DNA from: Eggerthella lenta DSM 2243
GTDB lineage: Bacteria; Actinomycetota; Coriobacteriia; Coriobacteriales; Eggerthellaceae
Direction of reading: 5' to 3'
DNA: 64,000 nt
Assembly (NCBI RefSeq): GCF_000024265.1
Contig: NC_013204.1
Coordinates: 3,399,001 to 3,463,000 of the forward strand
The first letter of the stretch is position 1; every line of letters begins with the position of its first letter. Below are positions 39,038 through 47,693 of this stretch, in pieces. The position numbers and the translations under genes are program-made. The notes below the pieces were generated by a model, which saw only the letters and a program-made list of their open reading frames with translations, was not told the DNA's origin and ran no database searches.

Positions 39038-39065
39038 GCGGGCCCGCGCGATTGCGCGGGCCCGC
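39038..39065. terminator. GC-rich hairpin between convergent genes
   Basis: GCGGGCCCGCGC (39038-39049) pairs with GCGCGGGCCCGC (39054-39065), 12 bp, GATT loop. It separates the TetR gene and groEL, which converge. Confidence 0.75.
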
Positions 39066-39092
39066 ATGGCAGAACGGGTTTCGACGAGGACG

Positions 39093-40679
39093 TTAGTCTT
39101 CCTCGGGCACCGTCTCGCTGACGGAGGCGTTCGTGATCAGGATCAGCGACGCCACAGAAGCGGCGGCCTGAAGCGCCGTGACCGTAACCTTCGCCGGGTC
39201 GGCGATGCCACGGCCGATCATGTCGCCGTACTCGCCGGTCATACAATCCAGACCCTGGCCCAGCGGCAGCTCCTTGACCTTCTCAACGGCCACGTCGCCG
39301 CGATAGCCCGCGTTCTCCGCCAGGGCGCGCAGCGGCACCTCCAGCGCCTTGCGCAGAATGTCGATACCCAGCTGCTCCTCGGCGTTCTCGCATACGAGGC
39401 CGTCCAGCGCGGACGCGGCCTGCAGCAGCGCCACGCCGCCACCGGCCACCAGACCCTGCTCTGCGGCCGAGCGGGTAGCCAGCAAAGCATCCTGGATACG
39501 GCTGCGGATCTCGTTCATCTCGGACTCCGTGGCGGCGCCCACTTCCATGACCGCGATACCGCTGGACAGCTTGGCCAGACGCTCGCGCAGAACGTCGCGG
39601 TCGTAGTCGATCTTCTCCGTTTCGATCTGCGCGCGCAGCTGATCGCAACGCTGCTCGATAGCCTCGGGCTTGCCCTTGCCGCCCAAGATGGTGGTACGGT
39701 CCTTGGTGATCTGCACGCTGGCGGCGCGGCCGAGCATGCTCTTGCGCGCATCGGCCAGCGTCAGGCCGCGATCGGGCGTGATAACCTCGCCGCCGGTGAG
39801 GATGGCCAGATCCTCGAGCTCAGCCTTGCGTCGATCGCCCAGAGCCGGCGCCTTCACCGCAACGCTGGTCAGCGTGCCGCGACGGCGGTTCACCAGCAAC
39901 GTGTTCAGCGCCTCGCCGCGCACGTCTTCAGCGGCGATCAGCAACGGATGACCGGACTGCATGACCTCTTCCAGCACGGGCACGATGTCTGCGAAGTTGT
40001 CGCCCAGACGCTGGTCGGTCAACAGGATGTAGGGCTCGGTGAGCTCGCCTTCCAGGCGCGCCGGGTCGTCGGCCATGTACGGGGAGATGAAACCGTTGTC
40101 GAACATCATGCCCTTGAGGATTTTCACCTCGATGCCGAAGTTCTGAGACTTCTCGACCGAGATGACGCCGTCACGGCCGATGGCATCCATAGCCTCCGCG
40201 ATCTTCTCGCCGATCTGGCGGTCGCCCGCGGAAACCGTCGCGATCTCGGCGATCTGCTCACGCGTGGTAACCTCGACGGCGTTCTTGAGAACCTCGTCGG
40301 CCACCACGTCGGCAGCGCGCTGGATGCCGCGGCGCAGCGCCAGCGGATCGGAACCGGAGATGACGCAGCGTACTCCCTCGCTCACGATAGCGTCGGAAAG
40401 GATGGTCGCCGTCGTGGTGCCGTCGCCCGCGTCGTTGTTCGCGGCGATGGCGGCCTCGCGCACGATCTTCATGCCCATGTTCTCGATGGGATCTTCAAGA
40501 TCGACATTGGCGGCCACCGTGGCGCCGTCGTTGGAAACGTTGGGCTTCTCGTGCTCCTTCTGCATGGCGACGTAGCGCCCCTTCGGGCCGATCGTCACCC
40601 TCACGGCGTCGGCCAGCTTGTTGACGCCGGCAGCCATCTTCGTACGGGTTTCGTTGTCGAACGCAATGTCTTTGGACAT
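39093..40679 (-). CDS. groL: Chaperonin GroEL (Hsp60)
   Basis: A 528-residue group I chaperonin. It contains the ATP site (VRVTIGPKGRYV near residue 28, GDGTTTATIL near 86), apical-domain segments and the C-terminal equatorial domain (VAGGGVALLQAASAL). The usual Gly-Gly-Met tail is absent; it ends SETVPEED. No groES is adjacent, so the co-chaperonin must be elsewhere or this is one of several groEL copies. A CIRCE element upstream implies HrcA repression. Confidence 0.97.
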   Translation of the reverse strand: MSKDIAFDNETRTKMAAGVNKLADAVRVTIGPKGRYVAMQKEHEKPNVSNDGATVAANVDLEDPIENMGMKIVREAAIAANNDAGDGTTTATILSDAIVSEGVRCVISGSDPLALRRGIQRAADVVADEVLKNAVEVTTREQIAEIATVSAGDRQIGEKIAEAMDAIGRDGVISVEKSQNFGIEVKILKGMMFDNGFISPYMADDPARLEGELTEPYILLTDQRLGDNFADIVPVLEEVMQSGHPLLIAAEDVRGEALNTLLVNRRRGTLTSVAVKAPALGDRRKAELEDLAILTGGEVITPDRGLTLADARKSMLGRAASVQITKDRTTILGGKGKPEAIEQRCDQLRAQIETEKIDYDRDVLRERLAKLSSGIAVMEVGAATESEMNEIRSRIQDALLATRSAAEQGLVAGGGVALLQAASALDGLVCENAEEQLGIDILRKALEVPLRALAENAGYRGDVAVEKVKELPLGQGLDCMTGEYGDMIGRGIADPAKVTVTALQAAASVASLILITNASVSETVPEED

Positions 40680-40809
40680 AGTCTGGTTCCCTTCTCATCG
40701 GTGTGCGGCGCTTCGCCATCACCGCGCGCACGATAGGCGCCTCTGCCGCTCGGCTGAAAAACCACTGACCCGAGCATGCGGAAGCTCATAAAAATCACTG
40801 TCGAAAAAG

Positions 40810-40836
40810 TTAGCACTCTTTTGCTTCGAGTGCTAG
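40810..40836 (-). promoter_or_regulatory. CIRCE operator (HrcA binding site) upstream of groEL
   Basis: TTAGCACTC-N9-GAGTGCTAG at 40810-40836 matches the CIRCE consensus with one change in the last base. It lies 131 bp upstream of the groEL start. Confidence 0.92.
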
Positions 40837-41081
40837 TCATAACAAGCTTTTTCCTCGTGACGAATGGAAAGCAGCGCTTTTTTGAAGGGCTTCGAACCTC
40901 TTGCCAATCGGAAGGCTCAGCACCGAAGCCTCGAAAGCGGCACCCAGAAACATGCTTCTGCCTAATGCGCCGCGAACGCCGATGCTCTACAATCAGGAGT
41001 TGCGCGATGCTGGCCGAGCGTTCAACTCGAAGCCGTTTCGCACCGCGCCGCCGAAACAGCACGACGCGAAGGAGCGCCTCC

Positions 41082-41876
41082 ATGGCAGTGATCGATGCCC
41101 ATGCTCACATATATCCCAACAAGATCGCCTCGCGAGCGGTCGACGCCGTGGGCGACTTCTACCTCATCGACATGTTCGGCGAAGGCACGGTGGAGCACCT
41201 GCTGTCCGCGCAGCAGCATGCGCCCATCACGCACTTCATCGTGCATTCGGTGGCCACGACGCCGGGCAGAGTGGAGTCCATCAACAACTTCATCGCCGAG
41301 CAGTGCCGGCAGCATCCCGAGTTCATCGGGTTCATGGCTATGCACCAGGACTATCCCGAGCCCGAGAAGGAAATCGAACGCGCCATCGGCCTGGGACTCA
41401 AGGGCATGAAGCTGCATCCCGACACGCAGCACGTGAACATGGACGACCCGCGACTCATGAACGTGTACGAGATGATAGAGGGGCGCCTGCCCATCGTCAT
41501 CCACACGGGCGACTACCGTTACGACTACTCGCATCCGCGCCGCCTGATGAACGTGCTGAAAACGTTCCCCGACCTCGTGGTGGACGCGGCGCACTTCGGT
41601 TGCTGGTCGCGCTATGAAGTGGGCTACGACATCCTGCATAACGCCGACAACCTGTTCGTGGACGCGTCGAGCTCCCAGTTCTTCCTGGGGCAGCGCCGCA
41701 CGGTGGAGCTGGCGCGCATGTGGGGCACCGACCGCATCATGTTCGGCTCGGACTACCCCATGTGGAGCCCTGCGGCGGAATACGACCAGTTCGTCACCGC
41801 CGGCTTCTCGGAGGACGAGCTGGAGAACATGCTGTGGCACAACGCCGAGCGTTTCGCCGGCGTGAAGGTGGGATAG
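41082..41876 (+). CDS. Metal-dependent amidohydrolase (TIM-barrel)
   Basis: A 264-residue amidohydrolase_2-like protein (decarboxylase/hydrolase branch). Metal ligands are expected in DAHAHIYP (HxH, residues 5-9), with further conserved residues in GMKLHPD, VIHTGDY, VDAAHFG and FGSDYPMW near the C-terminus (final Asp). ATG at 41082 follows GAAGGAG; the long frame upstream overlaps the groEL promoter and is rejected. Neighbours give no substrate hint. Confidence 0.87.
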   Translation: MAVIDAHAHIYPNKIASRAVDAVGDFYLIDMFGEGTVEHLLSAQQHAPITHFIVHSVATTPGRVESINNFIAEQCRQHPEFIGFMAMHQDYPEPEKEIERAIGLGLKGMKLHPDTQHVNMDDPRLMNVYEMIEGRLPIVIHTGDYRYDYSHPRRLMNVLKTFPDLVVDAAHFGCWSRYEVGYDILHNADNLFVDASSSQFFLGQRRTVELARMWGTDRIMFGSDYPMWSPAAEYDQFVTAGFSEDELENMLWHNAERFAGVKVG

Positions 41877-41891
41877 CGCACGCAACAAGAA

Positions 41892-41913
41892 GCCCCGCCA
41901 TTGCTGACGGGGC
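41892..41913. terminator. Short hairpin between convergent genes
   Basis: GCCCCG (41892-41897) and CGGGGC (41908-41913) with a 10-nt loop, between the amidohydrolase and the convergent CBS-domain gene. Confidence 0.5.
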
Positions 41914-41923
41914 CTGAAGTCGT

Positions 41924-43243
41924 TTAGCTTTCGTCGCTTTCCGGAGCGTGCTCGAGCACCACCCGAATCTTGTCGATGCGGTGGCGGTCCATGTCGACTA
42001 CGGTGAACGTGGCCCTGTCGTCGCCGTCCTCGATGGTCACGGAATCGCCCTCGTCGGGGATACGGTCGAACACGGTGAGCAGCAGGCCGCCCGCCGTCTC
42101 GCATTCCTCGGACTCGAGAGGCTCGAAACCGATGAGCTCGCCCACCTCGTCGATGGGAAGCGAGCCGTCGATGAGGTAGCTGCCATCGTCCAACTGCACG
42201 ATCTCGTCCGAGCCGCCATGCGCGTACTCGTCGTCGATGCGGCCGACGATCTGCTCCATGATGTCGCTCATCGTAACGATGCCGGCCGTGCCGCCATGCT
42301 CGTCGATGACCACGGCGATTTTCGTGCGCTTCTCCTGCAGCGTTTGCAGCAACTTCGCGATGGGCACGCCTTCGGGTACGGCCTGGATCATGCGAACGCG
42401 CAGGTCGTCGACCGTCGCGTCCTTGGGCATCGTGTAGAGGTCCTTCACGTGCACGAAGCCGACGATGCGGTCCTTGCTGCCGCGGCACACCGGGTAGCGC
42501 GTGTACTTGTACTGCAACACGGTCTGGAGACTCTCCTCCAGCGGATCGTCGAGGTCGATGCACACCACATCGGTGCGCGGCGTCATGATGGCCTCGGCGT
42601 CTTTGTCGCCCAGGTCGAAGATGTTGTCCACGTATTCGTTCTGCTCGGGGTCGATGAGTCCGCTTTCGGTGCTCTCGTCGATGAGCAGCTTGATCTCCTC
42701 GTCGGTGTACACCTCGTGTTCGTTGGCCACGTCGTGGCCCAGCATCTTCATGACGCCGTTCGTAATGCTGTTGAACAGCCACATGACGGGGTACGTGATG
42801 CGGTAGAACCACACGAGCGGCGTGGCCGTGAACAGGGCGTAGCGCTCGGTGGAGAAGATGGCCAGCGACTTCGGGATGAGCTCGCCCACCACGATGTGCA
42901 ACGCGGTGATGATGACGAAACCGATGACGATGGAGATGCCGTGCGTGGCCGCCTCGGGCACGTTGAGTGCCTTGAACAGCGGTTCGAACAGGGCTGACAC
43001 CGCAGGCTCGCCCAACCAGCCGAGGGCGAGCGAGGCAAGGGTGATGCCCAGCTGGCAGGCTGACAGGTAGGCGTTGACGTTGTCGGCGACGAGCTTGGTG
43101 TACTTGGCGCCCTTGCGACCCTCGTCCACGAGGATTTCGACTTGCGACTTGCGTACGCGCACGAGCGAGAACTCGGCGGCGACGAAGAACGCATTCATGA
43201 GCAGGAAAAACAGAACGAGCAGCAAACTGAGTGCTATGGGCAT
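41924..43243 (-). CDS. CNNM/HlyC-CorC family membrane protein with CBS domains
   Basis: A 439-residue protein. An N-terminal CNNM (DUF21) domain with four helices (LLLVLFFLLMNAFFVAAEFSLVRVRKS at the start) is followed by a CBS pair (about residues 205-335, MTPRTDVVCIDLDD and IVGFVHVKDL, AVVIDEHGGTAGIVTMSDI) and a C-terminal CorC_HlyC domain. Members are implicated in Mg2+/Co2+ efflux or resistance; older annotation calls them hemolysins. Length and order are standard. Confidence 0.92.
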   Translation of the reverse strand: MPIALSLLLVLFFLLMNAFFVAAEFSLVRVRKSQVEILVDEGRKGAKYTKLVADNVNAYLSACQLGITLASLALGWLGEPAVSALFEPLFKALNVPEAATHGISIVIGFVIITALHIVVGELIPKSLAIFSTERYALFTATPLVWFYRITYPVMWLFNSITNGVMKMLGHDVANEHEVYTDEEIKLLIDESTESGLIDPEQNEYVDNIFDLGDKDAEAIMTPRTDVVCIDLDDPLEESLQTVLQYKYTRYPVCRGSKDRIVGFVHVKDLYTMPKDATVDDLRVRMIQAVPEGVPIAKLLQTLQEKRTKIAVVIDEHGGTAGIVTMSDIMEQIVGRIDDEYAHGGSDEIVQLDDGSYLIDGSLPIDEVGELIGFEPLESEECETAGGLLLTVFDRIPDEGDSVTIEDGDDRATFTVVDMDRHRIDKIRVVLEHAPESDES

Positions 43244-43407
43244 AATTGCGGATGGTCCTCCTTTATATGACTATTCGCCATGTAATCGTACGGCATCCGT
43301 CCATCTGGTCATACACCCGTTACCGGAAACCCGCAGGTTTCCACAAGTGGGGTTGAAGCCATCCGCCTATGGAGGAGCGACCCAGGAATCCAGAAGCCTC
43401 GCAAAGA

Positions 43408-43468
43408 CGCATCATCGCCCCAAAAACACGCTCCAGCGACTGAGGCGTGTTTTTGGGGCGATGATGCG
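43408..43468. repeat. 24-bp palindromic element, copy A
   Basis: CGCATCATCGCCCCAAAAAC... (43408-43431) is the exact reverse complement of 43445-43468; loop 13 nt. It shares 19 of 23 arm positions with the element at 62479-62538. It lies between two minus-strand genes and could serve as a terminator for xanthine permease's neighbour or be a mobile palindromic repeat. Confidence 0.8.
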
Positions 43469-43521
43469 ATCGGAAACTCAGGAACATCCGCGGCCGCACG
43501 CGCCCAGGCAACCGCGGGGCG

Positions 43522-44910
43522 TCACGCCGTCGCCAGGTCGCCGTCCTCGTCGACGCTCGGCGCCGCCTCGGCGGTCGAACGTTCGGACATCGCCGTCGCG
43601 CCCTCGATTCCGGCGTCCTTCGGCAGCACGAGGTTCGCCACCACGGCCACCAGGAACACCACGGCCACGCAGTTCTGCGCGAACACGCTTTGGATCAGCT
43701 CGGGGAAGCTCGCGAACAGGGCCGACACCTGCGTGAAGCCTATGCCCACGGCCAGCGACAGCGCCGCGATGAGGATGTTGCGCTGCGAGAAGCCCGCCCG
43801 CGCGATCATCTGGAAGCCGCTGACGATGATGTTGCCGAACATCATGATGGTGCAGCCGCCCAGCACCGCCTCAGGCAGCGACGCGAAGATCACGCTGATC
43901 ACCGGCAGGAACGCCGCCAGGATCATGATGACCGCGCCCGTGGCGATGGCTTTGCGGTTCACCACCTTCGTCATGGCCACGAGGCCCACGTTCTGCGAGA
44001 ACGACGTGATAGGCAGGCAGCCGAAGCACGCCGACAGCGAGCTGACGAAACCGTCGCAGGCGATGGAGCCCGAAAGCTCCTTCTCCTTCACCTCGCGGTT
44101 GAGGCCCACCATGGTCAGCGCGGAGGTGTCGCCGATAGTCTCGGTGGCCGACACGAGGAAGATCAGCGTCACCGACACGATGGCGCCCAGGTTGAACTCG
44201 GGCGTGAACGGCATGAGCTGCGGCAGTGCGAACAGCTCCATGCTCTGGAAGCCGCTGAAGTCGACCGCCCCCGCAACCACGGCGCATGCATACCCGATGA
44301 CCAGGCCGAACAGCACCGAAAGCTGCTTGGTCTTGCCTTTCGCCAGCACCTGGAACACCAGGCACGAAACCAGCGAGATGGTGCCCAGCAGCAGGTTCTG
44401 CGGCGATCCGAAGTCGGCAGCGCCGGAGCCGCCGCCGAACGAAGAGGCACCCACGCCCAAAAGCGAGAAGCCGATGGACGTGACCACGACGGCCGCCACG
44501 ATGGGCGATATGATGCGCCGCCAATACTTCGCGAACAGACCCAGCACGCCTTCGATGATGCCGCCCACGATGATGGCGCCGATGGCGACGTTGTACCCGT
44601 ACGTGGCCGCGATGCCCACGAGCACGGTGACGAACGTGAAGCTGATGCCCATAACGATGGGCAGGCCCGACCCCACGCGCCACAGCGGGAACAGCTGGAT
44701 GAGCGTGCCGATGCCCGCGATGAGCATGGCGCTTTGCACCAGCATGCCCAGCTGATCGTCCGCGAGGCCGGCCGCCGCGCCCACGATGAGGATGGGCGCG
44801 AGGTTCGCCACGAACATCGCGAGGATGTGCTGGATGCCGTAGGGAATGGCGCGGACGACGGGGATGTCGCCGTCGAGCTTGAACAGGTTCTCGTGTACGA
44901 ATGCTTTCAT
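43522..44910 (-). CDS. pbuX: Xanthine permease (NCS2/NAT family)
   Basis: A 462-residue transporter with about 12-14 membrane segments. The NAT family signature is in [12 protein letters not shown] (near residue 271), with [15 protein letters not shown] and the [11 protein letters not shown] region nearby. It starts ATG 44910 overlapping the stop of the phosphoribosyltransferase gene (ATGA), so uptake and salvage of xanthine are coupled. Uric acid or other purine specificity cannot be excluded, but the pairing with Xpt favours xanthine. Confidence 0.9.
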   Translation of the reverse strand: MKAFVHENLFKLDGDIPVVRAIPYGIQHILAMFVANLAPILIVGAAAGLADDQLGMLVQSAMLIAGIGTLIQLFPLWRVGSGLPIVMGISFTFVTVLVGIAATYGYNVAIGAIIVGGIIEGVLGLFAKYWRRIISPIVAAVVVTSIGFSLLGVGASSFGGGSGAADFGSPQNLLLGTISLVSCLVFQVLAKGKTKQLSVLFGLVIGYACAVVAGAVDFSGFQSMELFALPQLMPFTPEFNLGAIVSVTLIFLVSATETIGDTSALTMVGLNREVKEKELSGSIACDGFVSSLSACFGCLPITSFSQNVGLVAMTKVVNRKAIATGAVIMILAAFLPVISVIFASLPEAVLGGCTIMMFGNIIVSGFQMIARAGFSQRNILIAALSLAVGIGFTQVSALFASFPELIQSVFAQNCVAVVFLVAVVANLVLPKDAGIEGATAMSERSTAEAAPSVDEDGDLATA

Positions 44911-45482
44911 CGGAACGCGATCTCCCCCGTCTCGGGGTCCATGCGCTCCACGATGGCGAGCGATTCCAGGCGGTAGCCGCGTTCGCGCAGGTCGTCGCCG
45001 CCAGGCTGGAAGCCCTTCTCGATGGCGATGCCGATGCCCTCCACCGTGGCGCCCGCCTCGCCGACGAGCTCGATGAGGCCGTTCAGCGCGCATCCGTTCG
45101 CCAGGAAGTCGTCGATGATCAGCACATGGTCGTCGGCGTTCAGGAACTTCTTCGACACGATGACGTCGTACACGCGACCGTGCGTGAACGACTCGATGCG
45201 TGTCGTGAACATCTCGCCGTCCAGGTTGATGCTCTGAGCCTTCTTTGCGAACACCACCGGCACGCCGAAATGGCGCGCCACCACGCAGGCGATGCCGATG
45301 CCGGACGCCTCGATCGTGAGGATCTTCGTGATGGGAGCGTCGGCGAACAGCCGCTTGAACTCCTCGCCCATCGCGTCGAACAGATCGATGTCCAGCTGGT
45401 GGTTGAGGAAGCTGTCCACCTTGAGGACGCCCTCCGACTTCACCACCCCGTCGCGCCTGATGCGTTCCTCCAAAAGCTCCAC
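44907..45482 (-). CDS. xpt: Xanthine phosphoribosyltransferase
   Basis: A 191-residue enzyme, the usual Xpt length, converting xanthine and PRPP to XMP. It begins [20 protein letters not shown] from a GTG at 45482 that follows GGAGG by 6 nt; earlier in-frame starts (to 45569) add a non-conserved Arg-rich tail. The PRPP-binding loop is [11 protein letters not shown] (near residue 128). No purine riboswitch was recognised upstream. Confidence 0.93.
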   Translation of the reverse strand: MELLEERIRRDGVVKSEGVLKVDSFLNHQLDIDLFDAMGEEFKRLFADAPITKILTIEASGIGIACVVARHFGVPVVFAKKAQSINLDGEMFTTRIESFTHGRVYDVIVSKKFLNADDHVLIIDDFLANGCALNGLIELVGEAGATVEGIGIAIEKGFQPGGDDLRERGYRLESLAIVERMDPETGEIAFR

Positions 45483-45696
45483 GTGCCGCCTCCGTCGTCG
45501 TTCCGTCTTCATGCGTCGCGTCATCTCGCAGACGCAACGAACCTTTGCAGGACAGTGTAAAGGACGCATGCCGCCAGGGGAACGGGGAATTCGCTAGATC
45601 GACGGGTTGCCCGCATGGAAACCACGTGGGAAATGATGACAAGGAATGTGGAATCCGCGTGGGAACGGCGCTGGAAACGCGCAAGATCGAGCAGAC

Positions 45697-45745
45697 TTTC
45701 CATGGTGTTGCACGCCATGGAAACGTAGAACGGGCCCGCTATACT
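45697..45745 (+). promoter_or_regulatory. Promoter with palindromic operator, hydrophobic-peptide locus 1
   Basis: TTTCCATGG-N9-CCATGGAAA (45697-45723) overlaps the -35 position of TATACT (45740-45745). Upstream, TGGAA/TGGGAA motifs at 45616, 45627, 45649, 45660 and 45672 are phased at about 11 bp. The whole block is nearly identical to locus 2 (54878-54926 and beyond). Confidence 0.65.
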
Positions 45746-45818
45746 TGTAGGTACGGATTCGATCCGGCGGCTTGGTGCCTCTCCCTCTCATTACTCTAGA
45801 AGGATGGAGGTGAAGACC

Positions 45819-45944
45819 ATGACCGCTTTGGATTTGCTTGCGTTGGCCGAATTGCTGTTGAAGCTGATGTCTCGTATCATCGAGTTTGCCCTGGTGATAG
45901 AAGACGCGCTCCAGTCCCACAAGGGAAAGGAGCGCTCCAAGTAA
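45819..45944 (+). CDS. 41-residue hydrophobic peptide, candidate type I toxin (locus 1)
   Basis: MTALDLLALAELLLKLMSRI... ends with a charged tail HKGKERSK. A single amphipathic/membrane helix and charged C-terminus resemble small type I toxins (Fst, TxpA/BsrG, holin-like toxins) in form, but it matches none I can name. The RBS is GGAGG 8 nt before the ATG. A terminator hairpin follows, and a divergent antisense promoter lies just beyond it. The paralogue at 54679 has the same length, start MT(A/V)L and tail GKER-K. Toxicity is inferred. Confidence 0.6.
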   Translation: MTALDLLALAELLLKLMSRIIEFALVIEDALQSHKGKERSK

Positions 45945-46001
45945 ACCCAAACCGCCGAAGCGATCCGAGAGCCGTGGGGAGCACCAACTCCCTGCGGCTC
46001 G
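45922..46001 (-). ncRNA. Putative antisense antitoxin RNA, locus 1
   Basis: On the minus strand TTGCGA (46030-46035), 16 bp, TATAAT (46008-46013) is a strong promoter. It would start an RNA near 46001 running into the 3' UTR and last codons of the peptide ORF; GGAGCGCTCC followed by TTTCCC (45938-45921) could end it. The same promoter, with 16-bp spacing, occurs at locus 2. Ends are estimated. Confidence 0.45.
45969..46000 (+). terminator. Terminator of hydrophobic-peptide mRNA, locus 1
   Basis: GAGCCGTGGGGAG (45969-45981) pairs with CTCCCTGCGGCTC (45988-46000), two G-U pairs, 6-nt loop, followed by GCCTCATATTAT. Confidence 0.7.
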
Positions 46002-46063
46002 CCTCATATTATACGCATCGAACGGCAGCTCGCAAGGGTTTCCAAGCGATGCAGCTCGCGTCC

Positions 46064-47548
46064 CTACAGCACCACTTGGCCGGTGAACAGCAGCACGAGC
46101 GACGTGACGGCGGCGATGAGGATGATGGCCACCACCACCTTGTCCACCGTGCTCTTGAGGTACGGCTCGTTGCGCTCCTTCTTGCCCTTGATGTACATGA
46201 GGATGCCCGGCGCGTACAGAAGCGACATGAGGGTGAGCCCCGTCGCGCCCGACGCCCACGCCAGGAAGAAGCTGTACACCACGCCGAACACGCCGAAAAT
46301 GCGCCACAGCACCAGGCTGCCGCCCACCTTGCCCTTGAACGCGTCGGGCTCGGTGAACGTGAGCTTCGCGAAGTACGCCGCCGACAGCAGGTACGGCAGC
46401 AGGATCATGCCGGCCGACAGCGCGTAGAAGAACTGGTACGTGCTGTCCGAGAACAGCATGACCACGAGGAACGCCTCGATGATGACGTTCGTCACCACGA
46501 GCGTGACGATGGGGGCGCCCTTCTTGTTCGTCTTGGCGAAGGCCTTGATGAACACGCCCTGCTCAGCCGCCTCGTAAGGCGACTCGCTGGACAGCACGGT
46601 GTAGCCCAACATGGCGCCCACCAGCGACAGCACCACGCCGCCGTTGATGAGGATGGCGCCCCACTGCCCCACCGCGTGCTCCATGACGCCCGCAAGCGCC
46701 GGGTTCTCCAGCTGGGCCAGCTCGGACAGCGGCATGACGCCCATGCTGAGCACGCTGACCATGAGGTAGATGCTGAGCACGCAGATGAACGCGATGATGG
46801 TGGCCTTGCCCACGTCGCGTTCCTTCTTGGCGCGACCGGAGATCGCGACCGCGCCCTCGATGCCCACGAACACCCAGATGGTGATCATCATGGTGTTGCT
46901 CACCTGGTCGAAGAACGGCAGGCCCGGATCGGCGCCCTGCGACATGTTCGCCAGAAAGATGCCGAGGTCGAATTTCTGCAGAAAGATGATGGCCGTGATG
47001 GCTACGAAGATAGGCACGAACTTCGAGATGGTGATAACGGCGTTCACGCCGGTAGCCTCTTTGATGCCGCGCGATACGAGGAACACGTAGAACCAGATGA
47101 GCAGGCTGGCGCCGATGACCGACGGCAGGTTCGTGCCGCCGCCGAAGATGGGGAAGAAGTACGAAAGCGCGCCGAACAGAAGCGCCGAGAAGCTGACCGT
47201 GCACAGAAGCGCGCTGATCCAGTAGCCCCAAGCGCTGTTGAAGCCCAAAAAGTCGCCGAACCCCGCATTCGCATAGCTGTAGATGCCGCCCTTCAACTGC
47301 GGCTTGATGCGCGAGAGCGCGAAGAACGTCATGACGAGGCACAGCACCCCGATTCCCGAGATGCTCCATGCAGTGAGGATAGCCGCGCCGCTGGCGCCGC
47401 CTGCAGCCTGGTCGCCCGCCAACGTGAACACGCCGCCGCCGACGATGAGCGTGATGACCGTGGTGACGAGGCGAAAGATGCCCAGTCCTCCGTGGGGTTG
47501 GGGAATGCCCGAAGTGGCGGACGCGTGGTGCGATGCGGATTCGCTCAT
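46064..47548 (-). CDS. arcD: Arginine/ornithine antiporter-like APC transporter
   Basis: A 494-residue APC-superfamily transporter with about 12-13 helices. The block GGIYSYANAGFGDFLGFNSAWGYW (near residue 85) and YFFPIFGGG match ArcD-type arginine-ornithine exchangers of the arginine deiminase pathway; IVGGGVFTLAGDQAAGGASG is the TM1 substrate-site segment. No arc pathway genes are adjacent. The ATG at 47548 has a distant AAGGA; starts upstream are not better. Confidence 0.82.
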   Translation of the reverse strand: MSESASHHASATSGIPQPHGGLGIFRLVTTVITLIVGGGVFTLAGDQAAGGASGAAILTAWSISGIGVLCLVMTFFALSRIKPQLKGGIYSYANAGFGDFLGFNSAWGYWISALLCTVSFSALLFGALSYFFPIFGGGTNLPSVIGASLLIWFYVFLVSRGIKEATGVNAVITISKFVPIFVAITAIIFLQKFDLGIFLANMSQGADPGLPFFDQVSNTMMITIWVFVGIEGAVAISGRAKKERDVGKATIIAFICVLSIYLMVSVLSMGVMPLSELAQLENPALAGVMEHAVGQWGAILINGGVVLSLVGAMLGYTVLSSESPYEAAEQGVFIKAFAKTNKKGAPIVTLVVTNVIIEAFLVVMLFSDSTYQFFYALSAGMILLPYLLSAAYFAKLTFTEPDAFKGKVGGSLVLWRIFGVFGVVYSFFLAWASGATGLTLMSLLYAPGILMYIKGKKERNEPYLKSTVDKVVVAIILIAAVTSLVLLFTGQVVL

Positions 47549-47693
47549 GTAATCACCGTTTCCTTGATGGACAACTGGTAGCATGATACTCCACAACATT
47601 GCATTCCGTCACACCGTTATGCAACATTTTGCATGCAGAGCGGTTGTCGTCCCGAGCGGAGCGCATGGCACGGAGATGGCAAGGGGCGGGACG

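Noticed and set aside
45483-45800. Purine riboswitch upstream of xpt
   Set aside because: I looked for the conserved purine aptamer core upstream of xpt and did not find it.
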